Assembly (NCBI RefSeq): GCF_030409835.1
Contig: NZ_JAUFQO010000016.1
Span: 496,001-560,000, forward strand
From: Lutimonas halocynthiae
GTDB lineage: Bacteria > Bacteroidota > Bacteroidia > Flavobacteriales > Flavobacteriaceae
Length of the DNA: 64,000 bases
Reading direction: 5' to 3'
The position numbers were made by a program, and so were the translations under genes. The notes below the pieces were generated by a model. The model had not been told where the DNA came from. It ran no database searches and saw only the letters and a program-made list of their open reading frames with translations. Shown in pieces: positions 51,166-59,879 of the stretch (position 1 is its first letter; the number at the start of each line of letters is the position of its first letter).

Positions 51166-52347
51166 ATGCAAAAAAAGCTTTATTTAGATTATAATGCCAC
51201 TACCCCATGTGATCCGGCTGTTGTTGATGCTATGCTCCCATTTTTAAGTGAAAATTTCGGGAATACCTCAAGCATACACCATTCGTTTGGGTGGCTTGCA
51301 GAAGAAGCTGTAGAGGCTTCTACTGATCAAATTGCCAATATTTTAGGTATTTCTCCTGATAACATTATCTATACTTCAGGATCAACTGAAGGAATTAATA
51401 TGGTGTTAAAAAGCTTTTCTAATAAATATAAGCCATCGGGTTCTCATATAATTACTTGTAAAACTGAACATAAAGCTGTTTTAGACACTTGTGCATATAT
51501 GGAAAAATATGAAGGCGTTTCTGTTACCTACCTCAATGTTGACACTTCGGGATTGATCAATCTAAACGATTTAAAAGCAGCGCTGCGGCCCGAAACAGTT
51601 TTATTAGCTATTATGTATGCCAATAACGAAACCGGCGTTATCCAACCTATACAAGATATCGCCAAGATTATAGCAGATCAGAACATATTCCTGTTTATTG
51701 ATGCTACGCAGGCCCTCGGAAAAGTGGAACTCTACGATGCTTTGGAAGTTGCTGATTTTGCCTGTTTTTCAGCTCATAAAGCTTATGGGCCGAAAGGAAT
51801 TGGCCTGGTTTATTATAAAGATAATAAGGCTAAAAAAGCTTTGCACAGTTTTATTCAAGGGGGTGGACAACAAAAAACCTTACGGGGCGGTACGATAAAT
51901 ACTCCAGGAATTGTAGGTTTTGCAAAATCAATTGAATTGAGCTGCGAGAACCTATCTGATGACATGATCAGAATAACCCAATTAAGGGATCAGCTAGAAG
52001 AAGGCCTTCTTAGAATTGAATTGTCTAGTTCTAATGGGCATTCAGCGCCCAGGTTACCTAATACCTGTAATATATCCTTTCCTTTTGTTAATGGAGCTGA
52101 CCTATTACGAGCCTTAAGCAAAGATATAGCCGTTTCGAATGGTTCGGCTTGTAATGCGGCCTCTGAAAACCCTTCTCATGTGCTAACTGCCATGAGAATA
52201 GATCCTGACTTAGCCTTTTCATCACTCCGCTTTAGTATAGGTAAATACACATCTGAAGAGGACATTATTAAAACCATTAATATCGTAGACAAGGAGGTGA
52301 ATTCACTTAGAGAAAAAAATATCCTTTGGGAACGCAGAAAAAATTAA
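51166..52347 (+). CDS. Cysteine desulfurase (NifS/IscS family)
   Basis: A PLP enzyme that takes sulfur from cysteine as a persulfide, 393 residues. Seen: LYLDYNATTPCDPAVVDAM at the start, IIYTSGSTEGINMVLKS, HIITCKTEHKAVLDTC, ANNETGVIQPI, the PLP lysine in ADFACFSAHKAYGPKGIG (about 206), and the sulfur-carrying Cys in SNGSACNAASENPSHVL (about 330). It is not next to iscU or suf genes. Its stop is 4 bp from the stop of the convergent xdhC gene. NifS-type enzymes that sulfurate molybdenum cofactor act with XdhC, so that role is plausible; tRNA or Fe-S sulfur supply remains possible. Confidence 0.93.
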   Translation: MQKKLYLDYNATTPCDPAVVDAMLPFLSENFGNTSSIHHSFGWLAEEAVEASTDQIANILGISPDNIIYTSGSTEGINMVLKSFSNKYKPSGSHIITCKTEHKAVLDTCAYMEKYEGVSVTYLNVDTSGLINLNDLKAALRPETVLLAIMYANNETGVIQPIQDIAKIIADQNIFLFIDATQALGKVELYDALEVADFACFSAHKAYGPKGIGLVYYKDNKAKKALHSFIQGGGQQKTLRGGTINTPGIVGFAKSIELSCENLSDDMIRITQLRDQLEEGLLRIELSSSNGHSAPRLPNTCNISFPFVNGADLLRALSKDIAVSNGSACNAASENPSHVLTAMRIDPDLAFSSLRFSIGKYTSEEDIIKTINIVDKEVNSLREKNILWERRKN

Positions 52348-52351
52348 TCCT

Positions 52352-53458
52352 TTAATTTCTTTCGTGAATCGGTCCGTTTTTAAACTTAAGCATTCCTCCT
52401 CTTTTTCCTGAAAAAACGCTTATTATTTCTGAAAATATACTCATGGCTATTTCTTCCGGAGAATTAGCACCAATTTCTAAACCACTTGGGGCATGTATTC
52501 GCATCAAATCTCCTTTTGACAACTCAAGCCCCTCATCTTTAAATGAATCTATCATTTTATCAAAACGCTTTTTAGGCCCTAATGAGGCTATATAATTTGC
52601 TTGGCTATTCAAAACCTCCTTTAGGTTTTTACGATCAGTTTTAAAATCATGGGCCATTAATATTACTGCTGTTCTATTGTCTAATTGGGGGCGATCATTA
52701 AAATCTTTGTGAAAAATATTTGTTACTCCTTTGATCTTTTCCTTTTGAAGCTTCTGCATATTTCCGACCAAGCTTATTTCCCAGTCCAATACTTTTGCAA
52801 ACTCCAACATTGGGTAAACATCATAATTATCCCCAAAAATGGCCAAATGGTATTGAGCTGGAATTATTTCAATAAAGACCCCGGCTTCTAATTCGCCAGA
52901 AGAGAAATGATAGCTGTTCGATTTATTTTTCTCAATAACCTCTTGAATTCGATCTAGAAGAAATAATTTAAAATCTGAAGAAGGCATATCATCCAAATCA
53001 CCGCTTTCAATATCATAATAAAAACTACTACCCAGTTTTAAAGATTCTTGATCTGGGTCAATAGAAGTTATGGTAATGACTATATGTGACTTTCTATTTG
53101 ATAAACATTTTTTTAAAATTTTTAAAGTATTCGATTCCTCATCAATTGGAGTCATCAATACATCAATAACACCATTACAACCTAAACCAATACCAATTTC
53201 ATGCTCTTTAGACGTATCATAAGTAATCAAAGATGGTTTTTGCTTTAATATTGCCAGCTGAGAACGTTTTAAAGTATCACCTTCTAAACAGCCACCACTA
53301 ATACCTCCTTCAAATATGCCTGATTCAAAAATAACCATCCTCGCCCCTTCTCTTCTGTAAGAGGAGCCTTCAACTTTTACTACTTGAGCAATTGCATATT
53401 TTTCTCTTGAAGATTCTTTCGCAGCAACTAATTCTAAAATAGTTTTAATTTCCTTCAT
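52352..53458 (-). CDS. XdhC/CoxI-family molybdenum cofactor insertion protein
   Basis: A 368-residue cytosolic protein that binds molybdenum cofactor for insertion into xanthine-oxidase-family enzymes. The N-terminal XdhC_CoxI domain shows AIAQVVKVEGSSYRREGARM, GGISGGCLEGDTLKRSQLA and GIGLGCNGVIDVLMTPI. The C-terminal Rossmann-like part shows LAIFGDNYDVYPMLEFAK, TAVILMAHDFKTDRKNL, YIASLGPKKRFDKMI and RIHAPSGLEIGANSPEEIAMSI. The last is a conserved C-terminal signature. It faces the cysteine desulfurase tail to tail. The only matching client in this window is the IorAB-like hydroxylase at 25.8-28.5 kb. Confidence 0.92.
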   Translation of the reverse strand: MKEIKTILELVAAKESSREKYAIAQVVKVEGSSYRREGARMVIFESGIFEGGISGGCLEGDTLKRSQLAILKQKPSLITYDTSKEHEIGIGLGCNGVIDVLMTPIDEESNTLKILKKCLSNRKSHIVITITSIDPDQESLKLGSSFYYDIESGDLDDMPSSDFKLFLLDRIQEVIEKNKSNSYHFSSGELEAGVFIEIIPAQYHLAIFGDNYDVYPMLEFAKVLDWEISLVGNMQKLQKEKIKGVTNIFHKDFNDRPQLDNRTAVILMAHDFKTDRKNLKEVLNSQANYIASLGPKKRFDKMIDSFKDEGLELSKGDLMRIHAPSGLEIGANSPEEIAMSIFSEIISVFSGKRGGMLKFKNGPIHERN

Positions 53459-53815
53459 AACTCATTTAGCTTCTTCTTTAGAATACTCTTTTTACCAATC
53501 AATTCATGATGAACAAATCAAAACCAAGTTAATTAAAATTTCCCATTTTCAATTAGAAAAACCCCTTGTTCTCTTTCTTTATCAAGGATTTGATATAAAT
53601 TGAAATAAAACAACTTAAGTGCATCATAAACAATGATTTACAAATATATGATTCATTTTCACAGCTTTCCACCTAAGTTGAAGGCTAATTCCTTAAACAA
53701 TTTTGGCGCTATTTAAAACACTGATAATAAGTATATTAAATTAATTCATTTAACTTTGTTCAACTTTTTACTATTAAAGTTAGACATTTTTGTATCTTTA
53801 CACAAAATAAAACTT
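53459..53815. other. Intergenic region with candidate TetR operator and promoter
   Basis: About 357 bp between divergent genes. Near its right end AACTTT (53762-53767) and AAAGTT (53776-53781) form an inverted repeat, preceded by another AACTTT at about 53752. TATCTTTA at 53793-53800 resembles the Bacteroidota -7 element. Both would suit autoregulation by the TetR gene starting at 53816. The remainder is featureless AT-rich sequence. Confidence 0.4.
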
Positions 53816-54472
53816 ATGGCACGCAAGAAAAAAATAAACAAAGAAGATATTTTTTCATTTTATATGGACTATTATCTTGAAAATGGAGAGGCTCCAAAAT
53901 CAGTCTATCAATTGTCAAAAGAATACAATTTCGATGAAGCACATTTTTATCAGTTCTTCGGTAATTTAAGTGCGATTGAAAAATCAATTTTTAAATCATT
54001 CTTTGAACAAACTATCGAGCTGTTAAATAAGAGTGAAGAGTACCTGACTTTTGATGCCAGAAACAAACTGCTCAGTTTTTATTATACTTTTTTTGAAATA
54101 CTCACAGCAAACAGAAGTTTTGTTCTTAGTGTCTTGGAAAGGGATCAAAACAGCCCGCGATTTCTTAAAACAGTTTCTTATTTTAAGCCTGAATTCATAA
54201 AATATTTACAAACTCTTGAAATTGAAAGGCTTGATCTTAAAGGTGCTCAAATTGAAAAAATGGTTGAAAAATCTGTTGATGAGAGTCTTTGGATGCAGAT
54301 GGTAATTTGTATCAAATTCTGGATGGATGACGATTCAGCAGGCCTTGAAAAAACTGACATTTTTATCGAAAAATCAATTAATACAGGTTTTGATCTGATC
54401 AATATACAACCCTTAAAAAGTGTTATTGATCTCGGAAAATTCCTGTTTCACGAAAAAATGAACATGAACTAA
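53816..54472 (+). CDS. TetR-family regulator heading the ABC1-kinase/FolE operon
   Basis: I start at the ATG at 53816 (MARKKKINKEDIF), 218 residues; an upstream start would encode part of the promoter. Residues about 10-55 are an atypical TetR HTH: DIFSFYMDYYLENGEAPKSV, YQLSKEYNFDEAHFYQFFGNLSAIEKSIF. The C-terminal domain is helical (LLSFYYTFFEILTANRSFVLSVL). It overlaps the next gene in TAATG, so the products are translationally coupled. It most likely regulates its own operon. The effector is unknown. Confidence 0.8.
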   Translation: MARKKKINKEDIFSFYMDYYLENGEAPKSVYQLSKEYNFDEAHFYQFFGNLSAIEKSIFKSFFEQTIELLNKSEEYLTFDARNKLLSFYYTFFEILTANRSFVLSVLERDQNSPRFLKTVSYFKPEFIKYLQTLEIERLDLKGAQIEKMVEKSVDESLWMQMVICIKFWMDDDSAGLEKTDIFIEKSINTGFDLINIQPLKSVIDLGKFLFHEKMNMN

Positions 54473-55782
54473 TGAATACAATAGACAGAATTCCAATTAC
54501 AAAAATTGAACGGGCATCGAACTTAGTGCATACAGGGGCTAAGGTTGGCGTAAATTATTTGAAATATTACGGAAATAAACTCACAGGTACAGAAGGTGAA
54601 GCCAGAGCAAAGTTAAATGAAGACAATGCTGAGGATATCTATGACGGACTAAAAAAATTAAAAGGAAGTGCCTTAAAGGTGGCGCAAATGCTGAGTATGG
54701 AAAAAAGTCTTATGCCACAAGCATATGTTGAAAAATTCTCCTTATCTCAATTTTCAGTACCTCCCCTTTCACCTGCTCTTGTATTGAGAACTTTTAAAAA
54801 ATATTTCGGGAAATCACCCCAGGATGTTTTTGATTCATTTGATGCGACATCAGTAAATGCGGCGAGTATCGGCCAAGTGCACAAGGCTGTATTGAACAAT
54901 AAAACACTGGCAGTTAAAATTCAATATCCAGGTGTTGCAAACAGTATAGGTTCTGATTTGGCGCTAGTAAAACCGATAGCCATTAAAATGTTTAATATAA
55001 GAGGTAAAGACTCTGATAAATATTTTAAAGAAGTCGAAGGCAAGTTAATGGAAGAAACAAACTATGATTTAGAGATTGAACAGTCTTTAGAAATTGTAGC
55101 TTCCTGTAAGCATATACCTAATTTGGAATTTCCAGATTATTACCCTGACTTATCTTCTGAAAAGATCCTGACCATGGATTGGATGAACGGAATACATATT
55201 TCAGAGTATGTGAAGCTAGTAAACGACCAACAAGATCTGGATCAGATCGGACAGGCTCTCTGGGATTTCTATATGTATCAAATTCATGTTTTGAAAAAAG
55301 TGCATGCCGATCCGCATCCAGGAAATTTTCTTGTATCCCCTGACAAAGAATTGATAGCACTTGATTTTGGCTGTATAAAAACCATTCCTGATAGTTTTTA
55401 CCTGCCCTATTTTGAATTGGCAACCAATGAAAATTTAGCAAACCCAATCTTGTTCAAAGAAAAATTATATGAACTTGAGATTTTGCTGGCAGATGATTCC
55501 AAAGAAGAAGTTATATTTTTTACTGAAATGTTTCATGAATTATTAACGGTTTTTACGGAGCCTTTTCAAAAGGAAACATTTGATTTTTCAGATGACAGTT
55601 TTTTTAGTAAACTAAGTAAATTGAGTGAAAAATATAGCAAAAACACACAACTAAGAAAGATGAATGGCAACAGAGGTTCCAAACATTTTATCTATATGAA
55701 TAGAACTTTTTTTGGGTTGTATAACCTCATGTTTGATTTGAAAGCAAAGAATGTTGCTATCAATAATTATAAATCGTTATGA
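54472..55782 (+). CDS. ABC1/UbiB (AarF) atypical kinase-like protein
   Basis: A 436-residue protein of the ABC1/ADCK/UbiB family. Family marks are visible: LKGSALKVAQMLSM, a variant of the KxGQ helix, at about residue 62; the Ala-rich nucleotide loop NAASIGQVHKAV (about 128); AVKIQYPGV with the conserved Lys; the long Glu-containing helix EETNYDLEIEQ; HADPHPGNFLVS (about 283); and the DFG equivalent ALDFGCIK. No transmembrane helix is evident. Members bind lipids/quinones or act as ATPases. The first KxGQ Gly and Gln are altered (K-V-A-Q), so activity is uncertain. It overlaps the flavin reductase gene in ATGA. Confidence 0.9.
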   Translation: MNTIDRIPITKIERASNLVHTGAKVGVNYLKYYGNKLTGTEGEARAKLNEDNAEDIYDGLKKLKGSALKVAQMLSMEKSLMPQAYVEKFSLSQFSVPPLSPALVLRTFKKYFGKSPQDVFDSFDATSVNAASIGQVHKAVLNNKTLAVKIQYPGVANSIGSDLALVKPIAIKMFNIRGKDSDKYFKEVEGKLMEETNYDLEIEQSLEIVASCKHIPNLEFPDYYPDLSSEKILTMDWMNGIHISEYVKLVNDQQDLDQIGQALWDFYMYQIHVLKKVHADPHPGNFLVSPDKELIALDFGCIKTIPDSFYLPYFELATNENLANPILFKEKLYELEILLADDSKEEVIFFTEMFHELLTVFTEPFQKETFDFSDDSFFSKLSKLSEKYSKNTQLRKMNGNRGSKHFIYMNRTFFGLYNLMFDLKAKNVAINNYKSL

Positions 55783-56438
55783 TGAAATATTTTGACAAAA
55801 ACTATCTGGCAAATCTTGACCATCTCTACCGTATCAATATGGTAAATTCGAGTTCCGGCTTTAAATCAGCAAATCTTATTGCTACAAAAAGTAAGGATGG
55901 AATAAGTAATGTCGCAGTTTTCAGCTCTGTAATTCATTTAGGTTCAAATCCTCCATTGCTGGGGTTTGTAACAAGACCCACAACAGTCCCCAGAAATACC
56001 TATAAAAACATAAAAGAAACAGGCTTTTACACGATTAATCATGTGCATGAAGATATCATTGAAGACGCGCATCATTGTTCAGCTAAATACGATGAATCAA
56101 TTTCAGAATTTTCAATGACCAACTTAGAAGAAGCTTATGACCATGCTAGTCTTGCGCCTTTTGTTAAAGGTGCTCCTGTTCAAATGCACATGCAATTTAA
56201 AGAGGAACATCATTTCAAGATCAATGGCACCATCATGATCATTGGAGAGATCATAGGATTATATATTAAAGAAGATCTTTTGAAAGAAGATGGATTCATA
56301 GATCTGGCTCAAGGAAAAGTCTCAGCCATTAACGGTCTCGACGGCTATACAATTCCGAAACTCAAAACGAGATTACCTTATCAAAGACCAAAAAGAACAC
56401 GCCTAACAAAAGAAAAATTTGATCGAATCAATACTTAA
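55779..56438 (+). CDS. Flavin reductase-like FMN-binding split-barrel protein
   Basis: A 219-residue cytosolic protein. The Flavin_Reduct core is visible: RINMVNSSSGFKSANLIATKS, DGISNVAVFSSVIHLGSNPPLLGFV, TVPRNTYKNIKETGFYTINHV and FKINGTIMIIGEIIGLYI. The C-terminal segment GLDGYTIPKLKTRLPYQRPK is typical of a Bacteroidota subgroup. It probably reduces or binds FMN/FAD. The start overlaps the ABC1 kinase stop (ATGATG; two adjacent Met codons), indicating translational coupling. Confidence 0.88.
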   Translation: MMKYFDKNYLANLDHLYRINMVNSSSGFKSANLIATKSKDGISNVAVFSSVIHLGSNPPLLGFVTRPTTVPRNTYKNIKETGFYTINHVHEDIIEDAHHCSAKYDESISEFSMTNLEEAYDHASLAPFVKGAPVQMHMQFKEEHHFKINGTIMIIGEIIGLYIKEDLLKEDGFIDLAQGKVSAINGLDGYTIPKLKTRLPYQRPKRTRLTKEKFDRINT

Positions 56439-56489
56439 AATTTTAACCAATGCTTTGCTAGTCTAAGACAGCATTAAAAAAAGACAGAA

Positions 56490-57188
56490 ATGAAAACAAA
56501 TGAAGCCTTATTACAAAAAAACAGTTCACCAGTTAAATCAATACTTAACCATGAAGAAATAGGTGATGACCATATGCTAACCGGCATGGATACTCCTATG
56601 AAACCCACAGCTTTTTTAATTAGTGACGAGGAGAAAAAAAAGAGAATAGCCTTTCATTTCACAGAAATTATGGACACCTTGGGTCTTGACTTAAACGATG
56701 ATTCTCTGCAAGGCACACCTGAAAGAGTTGCTAAAATGTATGTAGAAGAAATCTTCTCAGGACTAGATCCAAAGAATAAACCGAAAATAGCCCTTTTTGA
56801 CAACAAATATAAATACGAGCAAATGCTGGTAGAAAAGAACATTACGTTCTATTCAAATTGTGAGCATCATTTCGTTCCTATTTACGGAAAAGCGCATATT
56901 GCCTATATTTCTTCTGGTAAAGTTATTGGCTTGTCCAAACTAAATAGAGTGGTTCAATATTATGCCAAACGCCCACAAGTTCAAGAAAGATTGACAAATC
57001 AGATCGCTACCGAATTAAAAAAAGTTCTTCAAACGGAAGATGTAGCTGTCATTATTGATGCCAAACACTTATGCGTTTCTTCAAGAGGAATTAAAGATGA
57101 TACTTCGGCAACAGTAACAGCATATTATGGAGGCGCTTTCAAACAACATGAGAAGATTGTAGAGTTGCAAAATTTTATCAATTCTTAA
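56490..57188 (+). CDS. folE: GTP cyclohydrolase I
   Basis: Converts GTP to 7,8-dihydroneopterin triphosphate for folate or pterin synthesis. 232 residues, with an N-terminal extension of about 40 residues and the catalytic core DSLQGTPERVAKMYVEEIFSGL, FYSNCEHHFVPIYGKAHIAYI (zinc Cys and His), GLSKLNRVVQYYAKRPQVQERL and KHLCVSSRGIKDDTSATVT (second zinc Cys). It lies 51 bp after the flavin reductase and 50 bp before the SDR gene. Its place in a TetR/ABC1/flavin operon suggests a specialised pterin supply rather than the housekeeping folate copy, but no second copy can be checked here. Confidence 0.95.
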   Translation: MKTNEALLQKNSSPVKSILNHEEIGDDHMLTGMDTPMKPTAFLISDEEKKKRIAFHFTEIMDTLGLDLNDDSLQGTPERVAKMYVEEIFSGLDPKNKPKIALFDNKYKYEQMLVEKNITFYSNCEHHFVPIYGKAHIAYISSGKVIGLSKLNRVVQYYAKRPQVQERLTNQIATELKKVLQTEDVAVIIDAKHLCVSSRGIKDDTSATVTAYYGGAFKQHEKIVELQNFINS

Positions 57189-57238
57189 ATAGAAAATTGT
57201 AGAATAATAGCCAAAACAGGTGAATTAATAGATGATTT

Positions 57239-57922
57239 ATGAAAAAAGTTCTTGTAATTGGAGGAAGCAAAGGCATAGGCAAAGCCATTATTAAAAATTT
57301 GCAGGGTTCATGTGAATTGATCAATATAAGCAGGTCTGAACCTGTAGAATTTTTAGACAAAATTCAGCATTTCTCATGCGATGTTTTAGCTGATGAACTT
57401 CCTGATTTGGAGCAATTGGATGCTTTGATATATTGCCCGGGAAGCATCAATTTAAAACCTTTAAACAGACTTACAGAAACTGATTTTAAAAATGATTTTG
57501 AAATTAATGTATTAGGAGCTGTGAGGGTGATCCAGAAGTATTCAAAAATTCTCAAATCAGGTCAAGACCCTTCTGTAGTGCTTTTTAGTTCAGTAGCAGT
57601 GAAAATGGGCATGCCTTTTCATGCGAGTATTGCTGTGGCTAAAGCCGGTGTTGAAGCTTTGGTTCGTACCATGGGAGCTGAATTTGCACCCCATATTCGG
57701 TTTAATGCCATTGCTCCTACTATAACTGACACAGGTCTTGCAGACAAACTACTTCGAAACGACATAATGAAAGAAAAAATGCGTGATCGACATCCAATGA
57801 AATCCTATCTACAACCAGATGATGTTGCTGAGATGGTTGAATTTCTGGTGTCAGAAAAAAGCAAGCGAATTTCAGGTCAGATCATGGAGCTAGATTGCGG
57901 GATAGTAAGTTTCAAACTCTAG
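57239..57922 (+). CDS. Short-chain dehydrogenase/reductase lacking the catalytic Tyr
   Basis: A 227-residue SDR-fold protein. The cofactor motif VLVIGGSKGIGKAI is at residues 4-17, followed by CPGSINLKPLNRLTETDF and a FEINVLGAVRVIQKYS helix. VVLFSSVAVKMG holds the catalytic Ser. In the active-site helix the sequence is MPFHASIAVAKAGVEALVRT: Lys is present but the residue four before it is Ile, not Tyr, so the normal YxxxK motif is missing. Relatives with PFHAS(I/V)-x-x-AK exist, so this is a subgroup trait rather than a random mutation. It ends the operon after folE; pterin or flavin-linked reduction is possible but unproved. Confidence 0.85.
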   Translation: MKKVLVIGGSKGIGKAIIKNLQGSCELINISRSEPVEFLDKIQHFSCDVLADELPDLEQLDALIYCPGSINLKPLNRLTETDFKNDFEINVLGAVRVIQKYSKILKSGQDPSVVLFSSVAVKMGMPFHASIAVAKAGVEALVRTMGAEFAPHIRFNAIAPTITDTGLADKLLRNDIMKEKMRDRHPMKSYLQPDDVAEMVEFLVSEKSKRISGQIMELDCGIVSFKL

Positions 57923-58090
57923 CCAAAAATTATTTTTGTGATACTACCTAAAGACCATTTGAGTTCATTCCTGCTTAGAAAATCATAAAAGTTGTGAGGT
58001 TAACATTGAGCGAGGCACTTCTTAATTCTTTTCAGAACACTGTTTTTTTCACAATATTTTATTAAAAAATTACCTCAATATTTAGTATCA

Positions 58091-58960
58091 TTGCCCATGC
58101 AAAAATTTGTATGCACTTTTTTCTTATTCTGCCTGGGTATTACTGCCAATTCGCAAGTAATTACTGATATGCCAGCAGATAGTGTCAAACAAGATACGGT
58201 TCTTAGAGAGTTGCATACTAACTTATTTTCACTCAAAGGGCGAATCATAAGCATCGTAGATAAAAAACCACTACAAAGTGCCCATGTTGTCAATTTAAAC
58301 TCCGTTCAAGGTACCATAACCAATACAAATGGTCAGTTTGAAATTCCTGCTGTAGTAAATGACACCGTTTTTATTTCATATATAGGATATCAATCTATAA
58401 AGTTGAAGATCACAAATGACTTGCTTAAAGGAAATGAACTCGAAATTGCAATTCATGAAAAAGTCGTGAATATTGAGGAAGTTACTGTAAAATCTCATAA
58501 GCTTATTGGCGTACTTGTAGTTGATGCAAAGAACGTTCCGCAAGATTCTTACAGTAGGATACATATTAATGGCTTACCACAGGCTTATGAAAGCGGCAGC
58601 ACCTATAATAGAAATTATAACAGTGGTCTTGGTGCTATTTTTAACCCTGTTGACTTTTGGTATAACAAATTTGGAAAGAAGCCAAAAGAAATGGATCGTT
58701 TAAGAAAATTAAAGGAAGGCGACCAGATGAGAAACATGATGGAGCAGAAATACTCCAGAGAAATCATGATGGATTATCTTGATATGAGTCGTAAAGAATT
58801 AAATGATCTTTTATCAGAATGTAATTATTCCAATAGGTTTATCAGCAAGGCCAGTGATTTACAGATTATTGAAGCTGTAATTGAGTGCTATGAAAACTAC
58901 AGAGCTTTGCAAAAAGGCCAGGTTAAAAAAGATATGATCCGAGTAAAAGATGCGTATTAA
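58091..58960 (+). CDS. Carboxypeptidase-regulatory-like domain protein
   Basis: A 289-residue exported protein with signal peptide MQKFVCTFFLFCLGITANSQ (start at the second Met, 58097, is also possible). Residues about 48-125 are a CarboxypepD_reg-like beta sandwich: LFSLKGRIISIVDKKPLQSAHV, NTNGQFEIPAVVNDTVFISYIGYQS and ELEIAIHEKVVNIEEVTV. This is the same plug-like domain that precedes TonB-dependent receptors, but no receptor domain follows; the rest is a charged helical region (MDRLRKLKEGDQMRNMMEQ, YLDMSRKELNDLLSECNYSN). Such stand-alone proteins are common in flavobacteria and of unknown function. Confidence 0.82.
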   Translation: MPMQKFVCTFFLFCLGITANSQVITDMPADSVKQDTVLRELHTNLFSLKGRIISIVDKKPLQSAHVVNLNSVQGTITNTNGQFEIPAVVNDTVFISYIGYQSIKLKITNDLLKGNELEIAIHEKVVNIEEVTVKSHKLIGVLVVDAKNVPQDSYSRIHINGLPQAYESGSTYNRNYNSGLGAIFNPVDFWYNKFGKKPKEMDRLRKLKEGDQMRNMMEQKYSREIMMDYLDMSRKELNDLLSECNYSNRFISKASDLQIIEAVIECYENYRALQKGQVKKDMIRVKDAY

Positions 58961-58990
58961 AAAAGGCCGGTTTTCACCAGCCTTTCAAAT
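58959..58990. terminator. Bidirectional intrinsic terminator
   Basis: AAAGGCCGGT, short loop, ACCAGCCTTT (one mismatch), between convergent genes. T runs on both strands, stronger on the minus strand, so it can also end the prohibitin-family transcript. Confidence 0.7.
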
Positions 58991-59012
58991 CTTATTTTAA
59001 TAATTCTTCTTA

Positions 59013-59840
59013 CTAATTATTTCCAAGAATTAACGGTAAACCATCTGAACCACCAACTACAACTACTTTCGTATTTGCTGATTGAGAAAGTTTAAGCGTT
59101 GCCTCAATTCCTTTATCCTGTAAGATTTTATCAGTTAAAGAAGCACTTAAAATTCTGTTTGCATCTGCCTTACCTTGGGCCTCGATACGCTGTTTATCAG
59201 CCTCTTTTTGAGCAATCTCTAATTTAAACTTATATTCTAAAGACGTTTGCTCTTGACTTAGTTTTCTTTCAATCGCGTCTTTGATCGCTACAGGCAAGGT
59301 AACATCTCTTACCAATACGTCATTAAGCTGAATATGCTGATCTTGAACTATCTTCTTCGTTTCATCAAAAATCTCTTCCTGAATTGCATCTCTTTTAGAC
59401 GAATAAATTTGTTCAGGCGTATACCGACCAACAACACTTCTTGTTGCTGAACGCATAGCTGGTTTTAAAACCCTATCCAAATAATTGGTTCCTTTAGTTT
59501 GATGTAAAAATCCTAGCTCTGCAGTTACAGGCTGATACCAAGCTGTTGCCTCTAATTGAATATCTAGTCCATTTGATGAAAGAACCTTCATTTTTTCAGT
59601 TAATTCTTGCTGTCTTGTCTCATATACGATTACCGTATTCCAAGGTGCTACTAAATGAAATCCTTCACCCAAAGGCGGTTGATCTGTAACAACTCCTCCT
59701 GCAAATCTTTTCCAAAGTACTCCGGCTTCACCTGCATCAAGTGTAACGGTAGACTTCGAAATAAAGATCAATAAGATGATCCCGATAAAAACTATAGGCA
59801 ATATCCCTTTTGGGAATTGTAATTGTGGTTGTTGTGCCAT
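59013..59840 (-). CDS. SPFH/Band 7 (prohibitin-like) membrane protein
   Basis: A 275-residue protein with one N-terminal transmembrane helix (GILPIVFIGIILLIFI, residues 12-28). The SPFH domain follows: STVTLDAGEAGVLWKRFAGGV, PLGEGFHLVAPWNTVIVYETRQQEL, LDIQLEATAWYQPV, VGRYTPEQIYSSKRDAIQEEIF and VLVRDVTLPVAIKDAIERKL. A coiled coil of EQTSLEYKFKLEIAQKEADKQRIEAQGKADANRIL leads to the C-terminus. Prohibitin homologues form large rings that organise membranes and restrain FtsH-type proteases. It is downstream of the large membrane protein gene by 39 bp; the partner protease is not in the window. Confidence 0.93.
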   Translation of the reverse strand: MAQQPQLQFPKGILPIVFIGIILLIFISKSTVTLDAGEAGVLWKRFAGGVVTDQPPLGEGFHLVAPWNTVIVYETRQQELTEKMKVLSSNGLDIQLEATAWYQPVTAELGFLHQTKGTNYLDRVLKPAMRSATRSVVGRYTPEQIYSSKRDAIQEEIFDETKKIVQDQHIQLNDVLVRDVTLPVAIKDAIERKLSQEQTSLEYKFKLEIAQKEADKQRIEAQGKADANRILSASLTDKILQDKGIEATLKLSQSANTKVVVVGGSDGLPLILGNN

Positions 59841-59879
59841 TTTTAAATATTTATATTAAATTGATTAACGGAATAAACT

